From positions 62,001 through 126,000 of the forward strand of contig CAVWUA010000004.1 in the NCBI GenBank assembly GCA_963758025.1: 64,000 bases of DNA. Reading direction: 5' to 3'. The notes under the pieces were generated by a model. It ran no database searches, was not told where the DNA came from, and saw only the letters and a program-made list of their open reading frames with translations. This DNA is from CAVWUA01 sp963758025. Lineage in GTDB: Bacteria; Planctomycetota; Planctomycetia; Isosphaerales; Isosphaeraceae. Positions 33,448-43,519 of this stretch are shown here, in pieces; the stretch's first letter is position 1; each line of letters opens with the position of its first letter. The position numbers were made by a program, and so were the translations under genes.

Positions 33448-34320
33448 ATGAGCGGGCAGCGGCACGCGGCGGCGTTCGAGGCGTTGCTCCGAGGTGCTCC
33501 GGTTCTGCTGCTCGTGCTCGACACCGACGGTCGAATCGTTGAGTTCAGCGACCACGCCCGCGAGGTCCTGGCAACAGACGAATCGCTGGAGGGCCGGTCG
33601 TTTCTCGACCTGCTCGCGGACGAATCCCGCCCTTCTGTTCGCGCGGCCCTGAGGCGTCGCATCCGGCCGACAACCGACGTGACGCTCGATCATCAGGATT
33701 GCCACGGATGGACCCAGCGGGCCTCGTACACCTTCCTGCCGTTGAAGGAACGGGAGCGCGAACGCCTCATCCTCGCGGTCGGAACGCTCGTGCCGAAACC
33801 CGATGTAGGACCCACGATCGACCCCCTCACCGGCCTGATGAGCCGGGCGGGTTTGATCGACGCCCTGGAGTCGCTCCGGCGCGAGGCGAGCCAGGCCGCG
33901 TCCCGCTCCGTCTGGCTCATCATGGCCGACCTGGACCACTTCAAGTCGGTCAACGACACCCACGGACACGAGGCCGGCGACGCCGTCCTGTCGGCGACGG
34001 CCCGAACGTTACGGAGCGTGGTGCGACGCAAGGATCTGGTCGCCCGCTACGGCGGCGATGAATTCGTGCTGGCGGGGATTTGCCAGGACGAGCAACACGC
34101 CGGCCTCATCTCCCGACGAATTCTCCGGGAGGTCCGCGCCCTGCGGTTCGAGGGACCGTCGCGTCCGTCGGGCGTGACGATCAGCCTCGGTCTCGTGGTC
34201 ACCGATCCCACGGCCTTCCAGCCGAAGGCGGCCCTGCGCGAGGCGGATCGAAGACTCTACCGGGCCAAGGCTCTCGGGCGGGATCGCCTGGAGTCCGGCC
34301 AGGACGACAAATCGTCCTGA
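33448..34320 (+). CDS. PAS-GGDEF diguanylate cyclase
   Basis: 290 residues, soluble. A PAS sensor covers about 10-110 (LLLVLDTDGRIVEFSDHARE) and a GGDEF domain about 125-285. The active site YGGDEF (GGDEF at 202-206) is intact. The I-site RRKD (193-196) lies exactly five residues before it, so the enzyme should make c-di-GMP and be inhibited by its product. The substrate-binding DLDHFKSVNDTHGHEAGD is complete. It starts after a GAGGTGA site, in line with the methyltransferase gene. What the PAS domain senses is not visible. Confidence 0.9.
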   Translation: MSGQRHAAAFEALLRGAPVLLLVLDTDGRIVEFSDHAREVLATDESLEGRSFLDLLADESRPSVRAALRRRIRPTTDVTLDHQDCHGWTQRASYTFLPLKERERERLILAVGTLVPKPDVGPTIDPLTGLMSRAGLIDALESLRREASQAASRSVWLIMADLDHFKSVNDTHGHEAGDAVLSATARTLRSVVRRKDLVARYGGDEFVLAGICQDEQHAGLISRRILREVRALRFEGPSRPSGVTISLGLVVTDPTAFQPKAALREADRRLYRAKALGRDRLESGQDDKSS

Positions 34321-34375
34321 CCGGACTCCCATGCCTCAAAGCCATGCCAGCATTCGAGTTCGGCCCCAAGAATTC

Positions 34376-35104
34376 TCAACCCTGTCGGGGATCGCGGGCG
34401 GGGCGGCGGACCCCCAGCACGGGGACGGGAACGGGGACATCGCCCGAGCCGATCAGTGAGCCGAGGATCACGGCTCCCATCGAGATGACGACCCCCAGCA
34501 GGGCATACCAGGAGGCCGACCGCGCAACATCGGTCGCGCTGCGAGCATCCACATTCTCGCGAGTAACCTCCGGAAGGCTCTCCGGGTTGGTCTGCACGCG
34601 TCGCAGCTCGGCGACGGCCTTGTCCACCGTCGCGCGGTCCGCCCCCGCGCTCCGCATCGCCTCGCCCAGCCGGGCATAATCCCATTGCCCTTCGGGGGTG
34701 GAGAACGCCCCCGAGGCGGTCCCCACCAGGGCCGCATAGCCAACGCGAATCCCGTTGCCCACGAGCCAGATCAGCCCGGTGAACAGCACGCCCCAGAGGA
34801 TGATCCCATAGAGGACCGCCTCCAGCTTCGTCTCACCCACGGCCAGTCGGCTCGTTGCCCAGCCACCGAAGAACATCGCCACCAGCAGGGCAACAATCGC
34901 GTAAATCGAGGCGCCGAGGCTCAGATCGTTACCGCCGGTGCCTCGGGAAACGACCTCCAGCCCGAGGGCCACGCCCAGCAGGGTCAGGAGGAAATACACG
35001 GCCAGGGCCACCATCGCCCCGGCGGCGATCGCCCCCCAGCTCACGCGGCTCCGGACAGACAGCAGATCGGTGGCGCGGGGGGTGGATGTCGAGTTTTCGG
35101 CCAT
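34376..35104 (-). CDS. PhnA-like integral membrane protein
   Basis: 242 residues from the ATG at 35104, with GAGG six bases ahead. It opens VSWGAIAAGAMVALAVYFLLTLLGVALGLE and continues LSLGASIYAIVALLVAMFFGGWATSRL. This two-segment pattern is shared with proteins loosely called PhnA-like in alphaproteobacteria, whose role is unknown and has nothing to do with phosphonate by sequence. A soluble stretch (about 130-200) is followed by a final membrane segment and a proline/valine-rich tail. The frame is intact. Confidence 0.68.
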   Translation of the reverse strand: MAENSTSTPRATDLLSVRSRVSWGAIAAGAMVALAVYFLLTLLGVALGLEVVSRGTGGNDLSLGASIYAIVALLVAMFFGGWATSRLAVGETKLEAVLYGIILWGVLFTGLIWLVGNGIRVGYAALVGTASGAFSTPEGQWDYARLGEAMRSAGADRATVDKAVAELRRVQTNPESLPEVTRENVDARSATDVARSASWYALLGVVISMGAVILGSLIGSGDVPVPVPVLGVRRPARDPRQG

Positions 35105-35354
35105 GGTCATCCTCGTCGAGCAAAAGGGGGAATCGATTCGTCTGGGTAGGACTTCCCCCTGGAGCGAATGGCGTACCCGATTCTCGACGCCACGCAATAT
35201 TTTTCGAGAAGGGAGTCCGCCTCCGAGGCCGATGGTCGTTCGCCCGGAAGACCGAGGTCCGACAACCTGGGCATTCGCTTGCCACACGTGTGCAGCGCTT
35301 CGGCGATGCCGGCATCAAAACCAGCGAGGCGAACGCTTCGGCTGCAACTACAGG

Positions 35355-36073
35355 TTAGTTTTTCTTGATCCGAACATAGACACAAGCAATTTTGGATTTC
35401 TTGTTCGCGGGAAGCGACTTCACTTCAAGATAAGGTTGACGGCGAACAAGCTCCCCGAGCTTCTGGCAGCCGTGGTTGCGTGGGTCAAAAGACGGATTGC
35501 TTTTTGCCACCATGGAGCCCACCTCCGAAAGAGCGCCGAACCATCCTCTGCGCAACCCCGGAGATTGCGGCTGTGAGGGCTGGCCGCAGTGGCTCTTGTG
35601 GTGCCTCGGTTACGGCAGGTTCAGGAGCAGATCCCCGAAAAATTTCTGTATAGATGAACTTGTCGCAGGCCGCCACAAAGGCCCGTAGCGTCTTCTTCTC
35701 ACCAAAGCCGTATACAGCCAGTCCTGTCTCCCGGATTCGTGTCGCCAGACGCGTGAAGTCACTGTCTGAGGACACCAGGCAAAACCCGTCTACACTTCCT
35801 CCGTGAAGGAGATCCATCGCGTCGATGATGAGAGCCGAATCGGTATGCGCTCTTTCCGGTCGCGTACCGGAATTGCTGGATTGGCTGGATCGCAAGACCG
35901 TGAAGAGTTTCTTTCCATCCATTGAGATTGGAGGTTGTCCAATCGCCATACGCTCGCTTGATCGTCGCAGTGCCATACCGGGCCACCTCGGTCAGCAGGT
36001 TCCCGACGACGGATGCCTGGGCATTATCGGCGTCGATGAGTACGGCAAGCTTGTCTGTGCTTGGTGACGCCAT
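35355..36073 (-). CDS. NYN-domain protein with C-terminal OST-HTH/LOTUS domain; frameshifted
   Basis: About 238 residues. The NYN nuclease-fold part begins LAVLIDADNAQASVVGNLL with the first acidic residues, then (after a shift near 35860) ALIIDAMDLLHGG and DGFCLVSSDSDFTRLATRIRE with the rest of the acidic site. After a second shift near 35540 comes NPSFDPRNHGCQKLGELVRR, an OST-HTH RNA-binding element. NYN proteins act on RNA; the fused LOTUS domain supports RNA as the target. The specific partner is unknown. The base composition is lower in GC than that of its neighbours. Confidence 0.78.
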
Positions 36074-36582
36074 GTGTGCAATCCGGAAACCTGCCGATGA
36101 ATTATCCCGACGTTTGGCAGAGAATACACGGTCCAGAGTTTCGTCCGTGTGGCTGTCAACGCCATCATGACCTGGCGATGGAATGGGAACGTCGAGGGAT
36201 TCTCCGCTATTTTATCCGTCATAAGCATAGGTCATGATTTTATGCGCGAGGCAGGCCGATCAAACGCCGGCTCGGGTCACGGCCAGGGAGCCGTAAATCG
36301 GGTCGGATGAACGAGAAGGGATCACCATGCCGAGGCTGTGACGGAGGGGTTCTGCGACCGAAGCCGTGTAGGGGCCGCCGTGCGGACCCTACCGGGGTTC
36401 GAGGACTGCGACGGCCCCGACTTCCCTCAAGTCCCGTAGCTGGGTAGGGTCCACCGTGCGAACCGATTCAGAGAAGGGTGGTCCGCACGGCGGACCCCAC
36501 CTGGCTTGCATCCTGGCATTCAGGTGGACAGAATTGTTCCATGTCCGTCTGTATCCGCCACGTCTCACGGTCGGAGCCGCAA
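36074..36582. other. Intergenic region with degenerate palindromic repeats
   Basis: 509 bases with no gene I can support. Between about 36371 and 36500 there are three partial copies of a GTAGGGTCCGC-type element: GCCGCCGTGCGGACCCTACC near 36374, GGTAGGGTCCACCGTGCG near 36443 and GGTCCGCACGGCGGACC at 36480-36496. They look like decayed palindromic repeats. The stretch just before 36240 is AT-rich and may hold the promoter of the NYN gene. Confidence 0.45.
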
Positions 36583-38273
36583 ATGGCCGAGAACCTTCTC
36601 TTCTACGGCGATAACCTGGACGTTTTACGGCAGCACGTCAAGGACGAGTCGGTTGACCTGATCTACCTCGATCCGCCGTTCAACTCCAACGCCGATTACA
36701 ACGTGCTGTTCGCGGAGCAGGACGGCTCGCGGGCGGCGGCTCAGATCAAGGCGTTCAAGGACACCTGGCGGTGGGACCAGGCGGCGGCGTTCGCCTTTCA
36801 CGACGTCGTCGAGAACGGCCCAACCGGCGTCTCGCAGGAATGGTGGCGTTCCGCACGTTACTGGGCGAGAGCGACATGCTCGCCTACCTGTCAATGATGG
36901 CGCCTCGGCTGGTGGAATTGCACCGGGTTTTGAAGCCGACTGGGAGCATCTACCTCCATTGCGACCCGACCGCCAGCCATTATTTAAAACTGTTGCTGGA
37001 CGCGGTGTTCGGGCCGGAGAATTTCCTCAACGAGATCATCTGGAAGCGGACGACGGCCCACAACTGCGAAGCAGGTGGCTAAGCATTTCGGTCGGGTTAA
37101 CGACAGTCATCCTCTTTTACACCAAGATCGCAACCAGACTTCAGCCTGCAACTACACCCACTGACGAGAAGACATCAACGTCCCATCACCAATATACTGA
37201 GGCAGGACGGAAGAGCGGTATCGGCCTCATGGGACCGTTAGGGGGACCGGGCAGGGGCGAGGCCAAAAGGGGAACCCGGATAAATCGTGGCGGGGATTCC
37301 GAGACTACTCGGCGGTACAGGCATATCGGGGATATATTGCGAGCGAGAAGATGGACAAGTCGAGATGCTAGAAGCCGGCTGATCCATGGCCGAAAACCGG
37401 GGTGGCTTCCACGGGAGAAGAAGTACCTGGACGAGAAAGGGCGTCCCGGTCAAGGAATTGGACGGACATCTTCCCGATCAATCCCAGGCCCAGGAGCGTC
37501 TCGGCTATCCAACCCAGAAGCCGGAAGCTCTTCTGGATCGGATCATCAAGGCCAGCAGCAACGAAGGTGATGTGGTCCTCGACCCGTTCTGTGGTTGTGG
37601 AACGGCGGTGGCGGTGGCCCAGCGGCTCAAGCGTCGGTGGGTCGGCATCGACGTTACCCACCTTGCGATCACGCTCATCAAGAGCCGGCTACAGGACGCC
37701 TACGGCCCCGACGTGACCAAGACCTACAAGGTCATCGGTGAACCCACGACCTTGCAGGACGCGGAAGCATTGGCCCATGAGAAGGACCGTTACCAATTCC
37801 AGTATTGGGCCTTGGGGCTGGTCGGCGCGAGGCCGCTGCAATCCGAGCAGAAGAAGGGGGCCGACAAAGGGATCGACGGACGGCAGTTCTTCCACGACGA
37901 CGCCGAGACGGCCAAGTCCAAGCAGGTCATCTACTCGGTGAAATCGGGGCATCTCAAGGCCGACGACGTGCGGGCCATCTCGCACGTCCTGGAGCGGGAG
38001 AACGCCGAGATTGGCGTCTTGATCTCGATGGAGGAACCCACGCAAAAGATGCGGACGGACGCGGCCAGCGTTGGTTTCTATAAGTCCCCCTGGGGGACAA
38101 CCCACCCCCGCCTCCAAATTTTGACCATTGCCGAATTATTGGATGGGAAGCGGGTGGATATGCCGCCGTCCCTCGACCTTCGCACGTTCAAGAAGGCGCC
38201 GAAGGCGAAGAAGTCGGCGACCCACAAAGAGCAATTGTTCTCGTTTGAAGACAGCGACGACGATGGGGAGTAA
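36583..38273 (+). CDS. Site-specific DNA methyltransferase with C-terminal nuclease-like domain; frameshifted
   Basis: Beta-order amino-methyltransferase. The catalytic LIYLDPPFNSN comes first. Next are HRVLKPTGSIYLHCDPTASHYLKLLLD and FLNEIIWKRTTAHN, then a poorly readable target region, ERLGYPTQKPEALLDRII and the SAM motif DPFCGCGTAVAVAQ. After the methylase, residues from KGADKGIDGRQFF to KQVIYSVKSGHLKADDVRAI look like a PD-(D/E)xK nuclease site of Mrr type, which would make it a one-protein modification-restriction enzyme. Five or more shifts lie in 36850-37480 and one frame meets a TAG near 37370, so real decay is possible. The ATG at 36583 has a GGAG site. Confidence 0.72.
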
Positions 38274-38285
38274 TTCCAAAGTCCA

Positions 38286-38345
38286 GTAGGGTGGGCACCG
38301 CCCACCATCAATATGTGTGAAATTGGTGGGCGGTGCCCACCCTAC
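38286..38345. repeat. Perfect palindromic repeat, GTAGGGTGGGCACC family
   Basis: Two 21-base arms (38286-38306 and 38325-38345) are perfect reverse complements around an 18-base AT-rich loop. Each arm is itself partly self-complementary (GGTGGGC/GCCCACC). It lies between the convergent methyltransferase and aminotransferase genes and could serve as their terminator. A close relative lies at 54750-54806. Confidence 0.88.
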
Positions 38346-38356
38346 GGGATCAGCGG

Positions 38357-39558
38357 CTACTTCGCGGTGTTGTACACCTCCGCCGCTGCGGCGAGGGCCG
38401 CGCCGGGCTGGAGCTTGTGGCCGAGGTCGCGGAGGCAGGTTTCCAGCGCGGCGAGGACGAGGGTGACGTTCTCCTGACGCGAGCCGTAGCCCATCAGGCC
38501 GATCCGCCAGGCTTTGCCCTTGAGGGAGCCCAGGCCGCCGCCGATCTCGATGTTCCAGTCGGTCAGCAGCCGCTTGCGCACGGCCAGGTCGTCGATGCCG
38601 TCGGGGATGCGGACGCAGTTCAGTTGCGGAAGCTGGTAGCCCTCGGCCGGGACGAGGCTCAGGCCCATCGCGGTCAGGCCCGCCTTCAGGGCGAGATGGT
38701 TCCGCTTGTGGCGGGCGAAACGGGCCTGCAGGCCCTCCTCGACGACGATCGCCAGGGCCTCGCGCAGGGCGTAGTTCATGCTGATCGGCGCGGTGTGGTG
38801 GTAGAAGCGGTCGCGAACCCCAGTAGCGCTGGATCATCGTCATGTCGAGATACCAGCTCCGCACCTTCGACTTGCGGTTCTGGATCACCTCGACGGCGCG
38901 AGGGCCGAAGGATGACGGGGGCCAGGCCGGGCGGGCAACTCAGGCATTTCTGGGTGCCGGAGTAAACCGCGTCGATGTCCCAGCCGTCGATCTCGACCGG
39001 CACGCCGCCGAGGCTCGTCACGGTGTCGATGGCGATCAGGGCGCCGGCGTCGTGGGCGATTTTGGCGATCTCCTCAACCGGCTGGAGCACGCCGGTGGAG
39101 GTCTCGGCGTGGACGATCCCGACGACTTTCGGGCCGACCTTCTGGATGGCGTCCTTGACCTCTTGCGGGTCGAACGCCTCGCCGTAAGGGCGTTCGATGG
39201 CCGTGACTTGCGCCCCGGCGCGTTCGGCGACATCGACCATCCGGCCGCCGAAGACACCGTTGACGCAGACGAGCATCCTGTCGCCCGGCTCGATCAGGTT
39301 GACGACGACCGCCTCCATGCCGGCCGAGCCGGTCCCCGAGACGGCCAGCGTCAGGCGGTTCTCGGTCTGAAAGACGTAGCGCAGCAGGTTTTGCGTCTCG
39401 TCCATCAGGGCGACGAACTCGGGGTCGAGGTGTCCCAGCAGGGGCATTCCCAGGGCCGCCAGCACGCGAGGGTGGACGGGGCTGGGTCCGGGGCCGAGCA
39501 AGAGGCGCGGGGACGGGCTGAGCGGGGCGGGCATGTCCTTCGGCGGGGCGCTCGGCAC
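38357..39558 (-). CDS. Alanine/serine-glyoxylate aminotransferase (class V); frameshifted
   Basis: About 400 residues, PLP-dependent, moving an amino group to glyoxylate. Seen: LLLGPGPSPVHPRVLAALGMPLLGHLDPEF, SGTGSAGMEAVVVNLIEPGD, VHAETSTGVLQPVEEIA, IDTVTSLGGVPVEID and SGTQKCLSCPPGLAPV with the PLP lysine. After shifts near 38905 and 38815 it reads HHTAPISMNYALREAL and GLGSLKGKAWRIGLMGYGS. The GTG at 39558 has AAGGAAT before it and is preferred to the ATG at 39534. It starts five bases after the isochorismatase-fold gene ends, so the two form an operon. Confidence 0.87.
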
Positions 39559-39562
39559 GGGA

Positions 39563-40190
39563 TTATTCCTTGGTTTGGGTGTAGCCGGGTGGAAGGGTTT
39601 CCTTCGAGGACTCGACCGGGCTCGGCATGTGCGGCTGGAAGTCCCGCACCAGGGCGCTGATCTCCTTGAAGTGGGGGTGGTCGGAGCACTCAACCCACTC
39701 GAACATCACGGCTTCGGTCGTGGTCACGATGGTGCCGGCGTGCTCCAGGCGTCGCAGGGCGAACTCCCAGTCCATGCGGTTCCGGGAGCCGACGGCATCG
39801 GCCGGAACCTGCACGAGGAAGCCCATGCGCGAGCAGTTCCACGGCCGTCTGCGCCACGCAGACGTGGGCCTCGATGCCGGCCAGGGTGACGTGCCGAATC
39901 CCCCGGCCGTGCAGTTGCTCGACCAGTTCAGGGACCGCGCAGCAGTGGAACGTGGTCTTCTCGGGCCGGTGCGGCAGCAGCTCCGCCAGCGCATGGGTCG
40001 TCGGGCCGAGCCCCTTGGGGTATTGCTCGGTGGCCATCACCGGCAGATCGAGCAGCCGGGCGGCGCGGATCAGGCGGACCGCGTTGGCCACCAAGAGCGG
40101 GCTTTCCGGGATGTGGGACAGCAGCTTTTCCTGCATGTCCACGACCAGCAGGGCGCCATGCCGCCCGATCAATCGCTCCTGTACCGACAT
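39563..40190 (-). CDS. Isochorismatase-family cysteine hydrolase; one frameshift
   Basis: About 208 residues. The catalytic set is visible: Asp in LLVVDMQEKLL, a lysine in RPEKTTFHC and Cys in GIEAHVCVAQTAVELL. The family includes nicotinamidases, ureidoacrylate hydrolases and isochorismatases; the substrate cannot be assigned. A shift near 39825 breaks the frame just after the cysteine. The later part reads DAVGSRNRMDWEFALRRLEHAG, normal for the family. The final 40 residues are proline/serine rich. GAGGTGG stands before the ATG. It is co-directional with the aminotransferase. Confidence 0.82.
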
Positions 40191-40406
40191 TTTCCACCTC
40201 TCCTCGTCAGGAATCGTTCCGCGAACGGTCGGCGCGATGATAAGCTAAAGAGGATGAGGCCCGGGTGTCAAGCGGGTCCAGCGTTCGTCTCGGCGACGCC
40301 TTGCCGAGCACGAGGCGCACGGGGTACATTGGAATTTCTTTTGACTCGTGAGGTAGCCTGTCTCTCCCCGGGCTGACCTCGACGCGCCAGGCGGAGGCCG
40401 AGACGG

Positions 40407-42122
40407 GTGCCCGACAAGCCGCGACTCCTGGTCATCGAGCGCGACTCGCGAAGCGATTTTGCAAGCCGCCAGATGCTGGCCGAGCACTTCGAGGTCGTCG
40501 TTGTGCGGTCGATGGCGCGTGCGCTGGTGCTCCTGCGCGAGGAAACGTTCGCCGGGGTTTATGTGGACACGGCCCAGCTTTCCGCCGTGCGCTGGGCGGG
40601 CGTCCTGATCCAGGCCGATGAGATCCTGGAAGCGATCGCCGACGGCGTGGCGGTGGTCGATCCCGACTTGCAGGTCATCTGGGCGAACCCGGAGTTCATC
40701 CGGCTCGCGGGGACCGAGGAAGGGCCGGTCGGCCTGAAGTTCTACCGCGTGCTGGGTTCGCCGGAGATCCTCGGGCCAGACCCCTGCCCGTTCACCTCGG
40801 CGATCGCCGCGCGGGGGCCGATCAGCACGGTCTTGCGGGTGGACGCCCACCGCTACCTCCGGGTGACGGTCACGCCGGTCTTCAGCCCGACGGGGGAACC
40901 GACGCACCTGATCGCCCTGACCCGGGACATCACGGCCGAGGTCCAGCAGGAACAGAAGATCAACGCCATCCACAAGGCGGGCGAGGAACTGGCCGACCTC
41001 ACTCCCGAGGAACTCTCGGAGATGGGGGTCGAGGACCGCACCGGGTTACTCAAGTACAACATTACCCGGCACATGCGCGACCTGCTCGGGCTGGACTTCA
41101 TCGAGATCCGCCTGCTGGACCGGACCACCGGAAAGCTCGTCCCGCTGTTGACCGAAGGCATGACCCCCCTGGCCGCCAATCGCGAGCTGTTCGCGCAGAA
41201 GGACGGCTTCGGCGTCACCGGGTTCGTCGCGGCGACCGGCCAGAGCTACCTGTGTCCCGACACGACGAACGACCCGCTTTACCTCGAAGGGGCGGCCGGG
41301 GCGCGCAGCTCGTTGACGGTCCCCCTGCTCTACCACGGCACGGTCATCGGCACGTTGAACGTCGAGAACGCCCAGCCGAACGCCTTCGATGACCGCGACC
41401 GGCAGTTCCTCGAAATCTACGGGCGGAGCGTCGCCTCGGCGTTGAATACGCTGGAACTGTTGCAGGCCGAGAAGCTCTCGACGGCCACCGCGTCGGTTGA
41501 GGCGATCAGCCGGGAGCTGGCCCTGCCCCTGGACGACATCCTCAGCGACGCGACGACGGTACTCGACCGCTACGGCGGACACGATGAGGACATCATCAAC
41601 CGCCTGCGACACCTCCTGAACCGCGCCCGGGAGATCCGCAGCCTGATTCATAAGGTCGGCTCGACGATCGCGCCGGAGTCCCGGCGCGATTACCGCGCTC
41701 CTCGGAAGCTGGCCGATGCCCGGGTCCTGGTCGTCGATGCCGAGGAGTCGGTCCGGCGCGCGGCACACACCTTGCTGGGACGGCAAGGGGCGACCGTCGA
41801 AACCGCCCAGAACGCACACGAGGCAATCGCGCTGGCGCGGCAAACGTCCTACTCGACGGCCCTGGTCGATATCCGGCTGCCCGACATGGAAGGCTTCGAC
41901 GTCTATCGACGGCTCAGAGGGGTGCAGCCGAGCCTGTCCATCATCCTGATGACCGGGTTTGGATACGACCCGACCCATTCGATCGTCAAGGCGCGGCAGG
42001 ACGGCTTGCAAACGGTCCTGTACAAGCCGTTCCGGGCCGAGCGGCTGATCGAGGCGGTCGAGCAGTCGCTTCATGTGCGGGACTTGCCGACGGACCCTCC
42101 GCCAGCTTCCGAGGGTGAATGA
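40407..42122 (+). CDS. PAS-GAF-receiver signalling protein with a histidine-less kinase-like helix
   Basis: 571 residues from a GTG. Residues 1-60 look like a worn receiver domain (LLVIERDSRSDFASRQML). A PAS domain follows (ILEAIADGVAVVDPDLQVIWANPEF), then GAF at about 200-375 (TGFVAATGQSYLCPDTTNDPLYL). Next is a helical stretch resembling a HisKA dimerisation region (VEAISRELALPLDDILSDATTVLDRY) but without the phospho-accepting histidine and with no ATPase domain. A good C-terminal receiver (VLVVDAEESVRRAAHTLL, phospho-Asp in ALVDIRLPDMEGFDVY) ends the protein. It likely receives phosphate from a separate kinase. The frame is intact. Confidence 0.82.
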   Translation: MPDKPRLLVIERDSRSDFASRQMLAEHFEVVVVRSMARALVLLREETFAGVYVDTAQLSAVRWAGVLIQADEILEAIADGVAVVDPDLQVIWANPEFIRLAGTEEGPVGLKFYRVLGSPEILGPDPCPFTSAIAARGPISTVLRVDAHRYLRVTVTPVFSPTGEPTHLIALTRDITAEVQQEQKINAIHKAGEELADLTPEELSEMGVEDRTGLLKYNITRHMRDLLGLDFIEIRLLDRTTGKLVPLLTEGMTPLAANRELFAQKDGFGVTGFVAATGQSYLCPDTTNDPLYLEGAAGARSSLTVPLLYHGTVIGTLNVENAQPNAFDDRDRQFLEIYGRSVASALNTLELLQAEKLSTATASVEAISRELALPLDDILSDATTVLDRYGGHDEDIINRLRHLLNRAREIRSLIHKVGSTIAPESRRDYRAPRKLADARVLVVDAEESVRRAAHTLLGRQGATVETAQNAHEAIALARQTSYSTALVDIRLPDMEGFDVYRRLRGVQPSLSIILMTGFGYDPTHSIVKARQDGLQTVLYKPFRAERLIEAVEQSLHVRDLPTDPPPASEGE

Positions 42123-42125
42123 CGG

Positions 42126-43314
42126 ATGATCGAACACGGACTCTTGCTGGCGGCCATCCTGCTGGGTCATGGTTGCCTGACGATCCTGCTCGTGAACTGG
42201 ACGCACGGGCTGGGAATCAGCGTGCGATGGTCGGACCGGGCGACCCTGGCCCTGATGCTGGCCTCCGCGCTGATCGGCCTGGGGATCGCCTGGTGGCTCT
42301 GGGGTTCCCCCTGGGCCGACTGGTCGTGGCCGTGGAAGCTTTACGGCGGTGTCTGTCTGGCGGTCGCCCTGATCGGCCTGCCGGGGGCGACCATCCTCCT
42401 GCGCGTCCGGCACCGCCCCACCGGCACGACCAGCAGCGTCCGCGTCGTCGACCTGGCTTCACGGTTCGGCAAGCCCGCCCTGATCGGTCCTGGTCCGCGC
42501 CTGGTGGCTGCGCGTGCCGGGGAATGAGTCGTTGCACCTGCAGGTGCTCGACGGCACGATCCGCGTTCCGGAACTCCCCTCGGCCCTGGATGGTCTGCGC
42601 ATCCTGCACATCAGCGACCTGCACTTCTCGCCGGCCTTCGATCGACGGTTCTTCGAGGCCGTCGCCGATGAGGCCGCCGGAGAGGAGGTGGACCTCGTCC
42701 TGTTCACCGGCGACCTGATCGACGACGAGCAGACGCTTGCCTGGGTCGAGCCGGTCTTGTCGAGGCTCCGGGGACGGCTCGGCACGTTCGCCATTCTCGG
42801 AAACCACGACCACCGATACGCCCCCGAAGGAGCCGCCGAGGCCCTCCGAGGCGCGGGGTTCACCGTGCTGGAAGGGACCTGGGCCCGGCTTGAGGTCAAC
42901 GGCAAGGTCCTGGCGATCGGCGGCACGTCGGCTCCCTGGGGACCGGAACTCGACCCCGCCGCGATGCCCGACGCCGATGCCCGGCTCGTGCTCACCCACA
43001 CGCCCGACCAGTTCTACGAGATCGCCTCCTGGGGAGTGGATCTCCTGTTCGCCGGTCACAACCACGGGGGTCAGTACCGCCTCCCCATCTTTGGTCCGGT
43101 GCTCATGCCGAGCCGCTTCAGCCGGCGCTTCGATCGAGGCTTCTTCCGCTACGGCCAGGCCCTGATGCACGTCAGCCAGGGGGTCGCCGGCAAGCACCCG
43201 CTCCGGGTCAACTGCCTGCCGGAGGTCGCCCGGTTCACCCTCCAGACCTCCCGCCCCCTGCCCGATGACCCCTCGGACCGTTCCGCCGTGCTCCCCGCCA
43301 GCACGCGCTCCTGA
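42126..43314 (+). CDS. Membrane-anchored calcineurin-like metallophosphoesterase; one frameshift
   Basis: About 396 residues. Three hydrophobic segments in the first 100 residues anchor the protein. After one extra base near 42490 the phosphoesterase follows with all metal-binding motifs: HISDLHFSP, LVLFTGDLIDD, ILGNHDHRY, LVLTHTPD and FAGHNHGGQ. It resembles the YkuE/YaeI type that acts on UDP-diacylglucosamine or other phospho-lipids near the membrane. It starts three bases after the PAS-GAF-REC stop, so they are in one operon. Confidence 0.84.
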
Positions 43315-43387
43315 TTCGCGACGCCCTCCCTTCCCGATCTCCCTCTCGCCCATCCCTTCGCATCGCCCTAAATGCACGCACGCATTT

Positions 43388-43415
43388 TTGACAAGCGATT
43401 TTGGCGTGATAGATT
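43388..43415 (+). promoter_or_regulatory. Housekeeping-type promoter for the surface protein gene
   Basis: TTGACA (43388-43393), a 16-base spacer and TAGATT (43410-43415). This perfect -35 box with a fair -10 box lies about 100 bases before the surface protein start, in an AT-rich stretch that contrasts with its surroundings. Confidence 0.55.
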
Positions 43416-43519
43416 GATACCTGATCCTTCTCCAGATTTCCAAGATACCCGAAAATACCATCGCTTGGATGATCCGAAGTCATTCAGGCCAGAGGCGATA
43501 GAGCCCGGAGTGGACGGAC

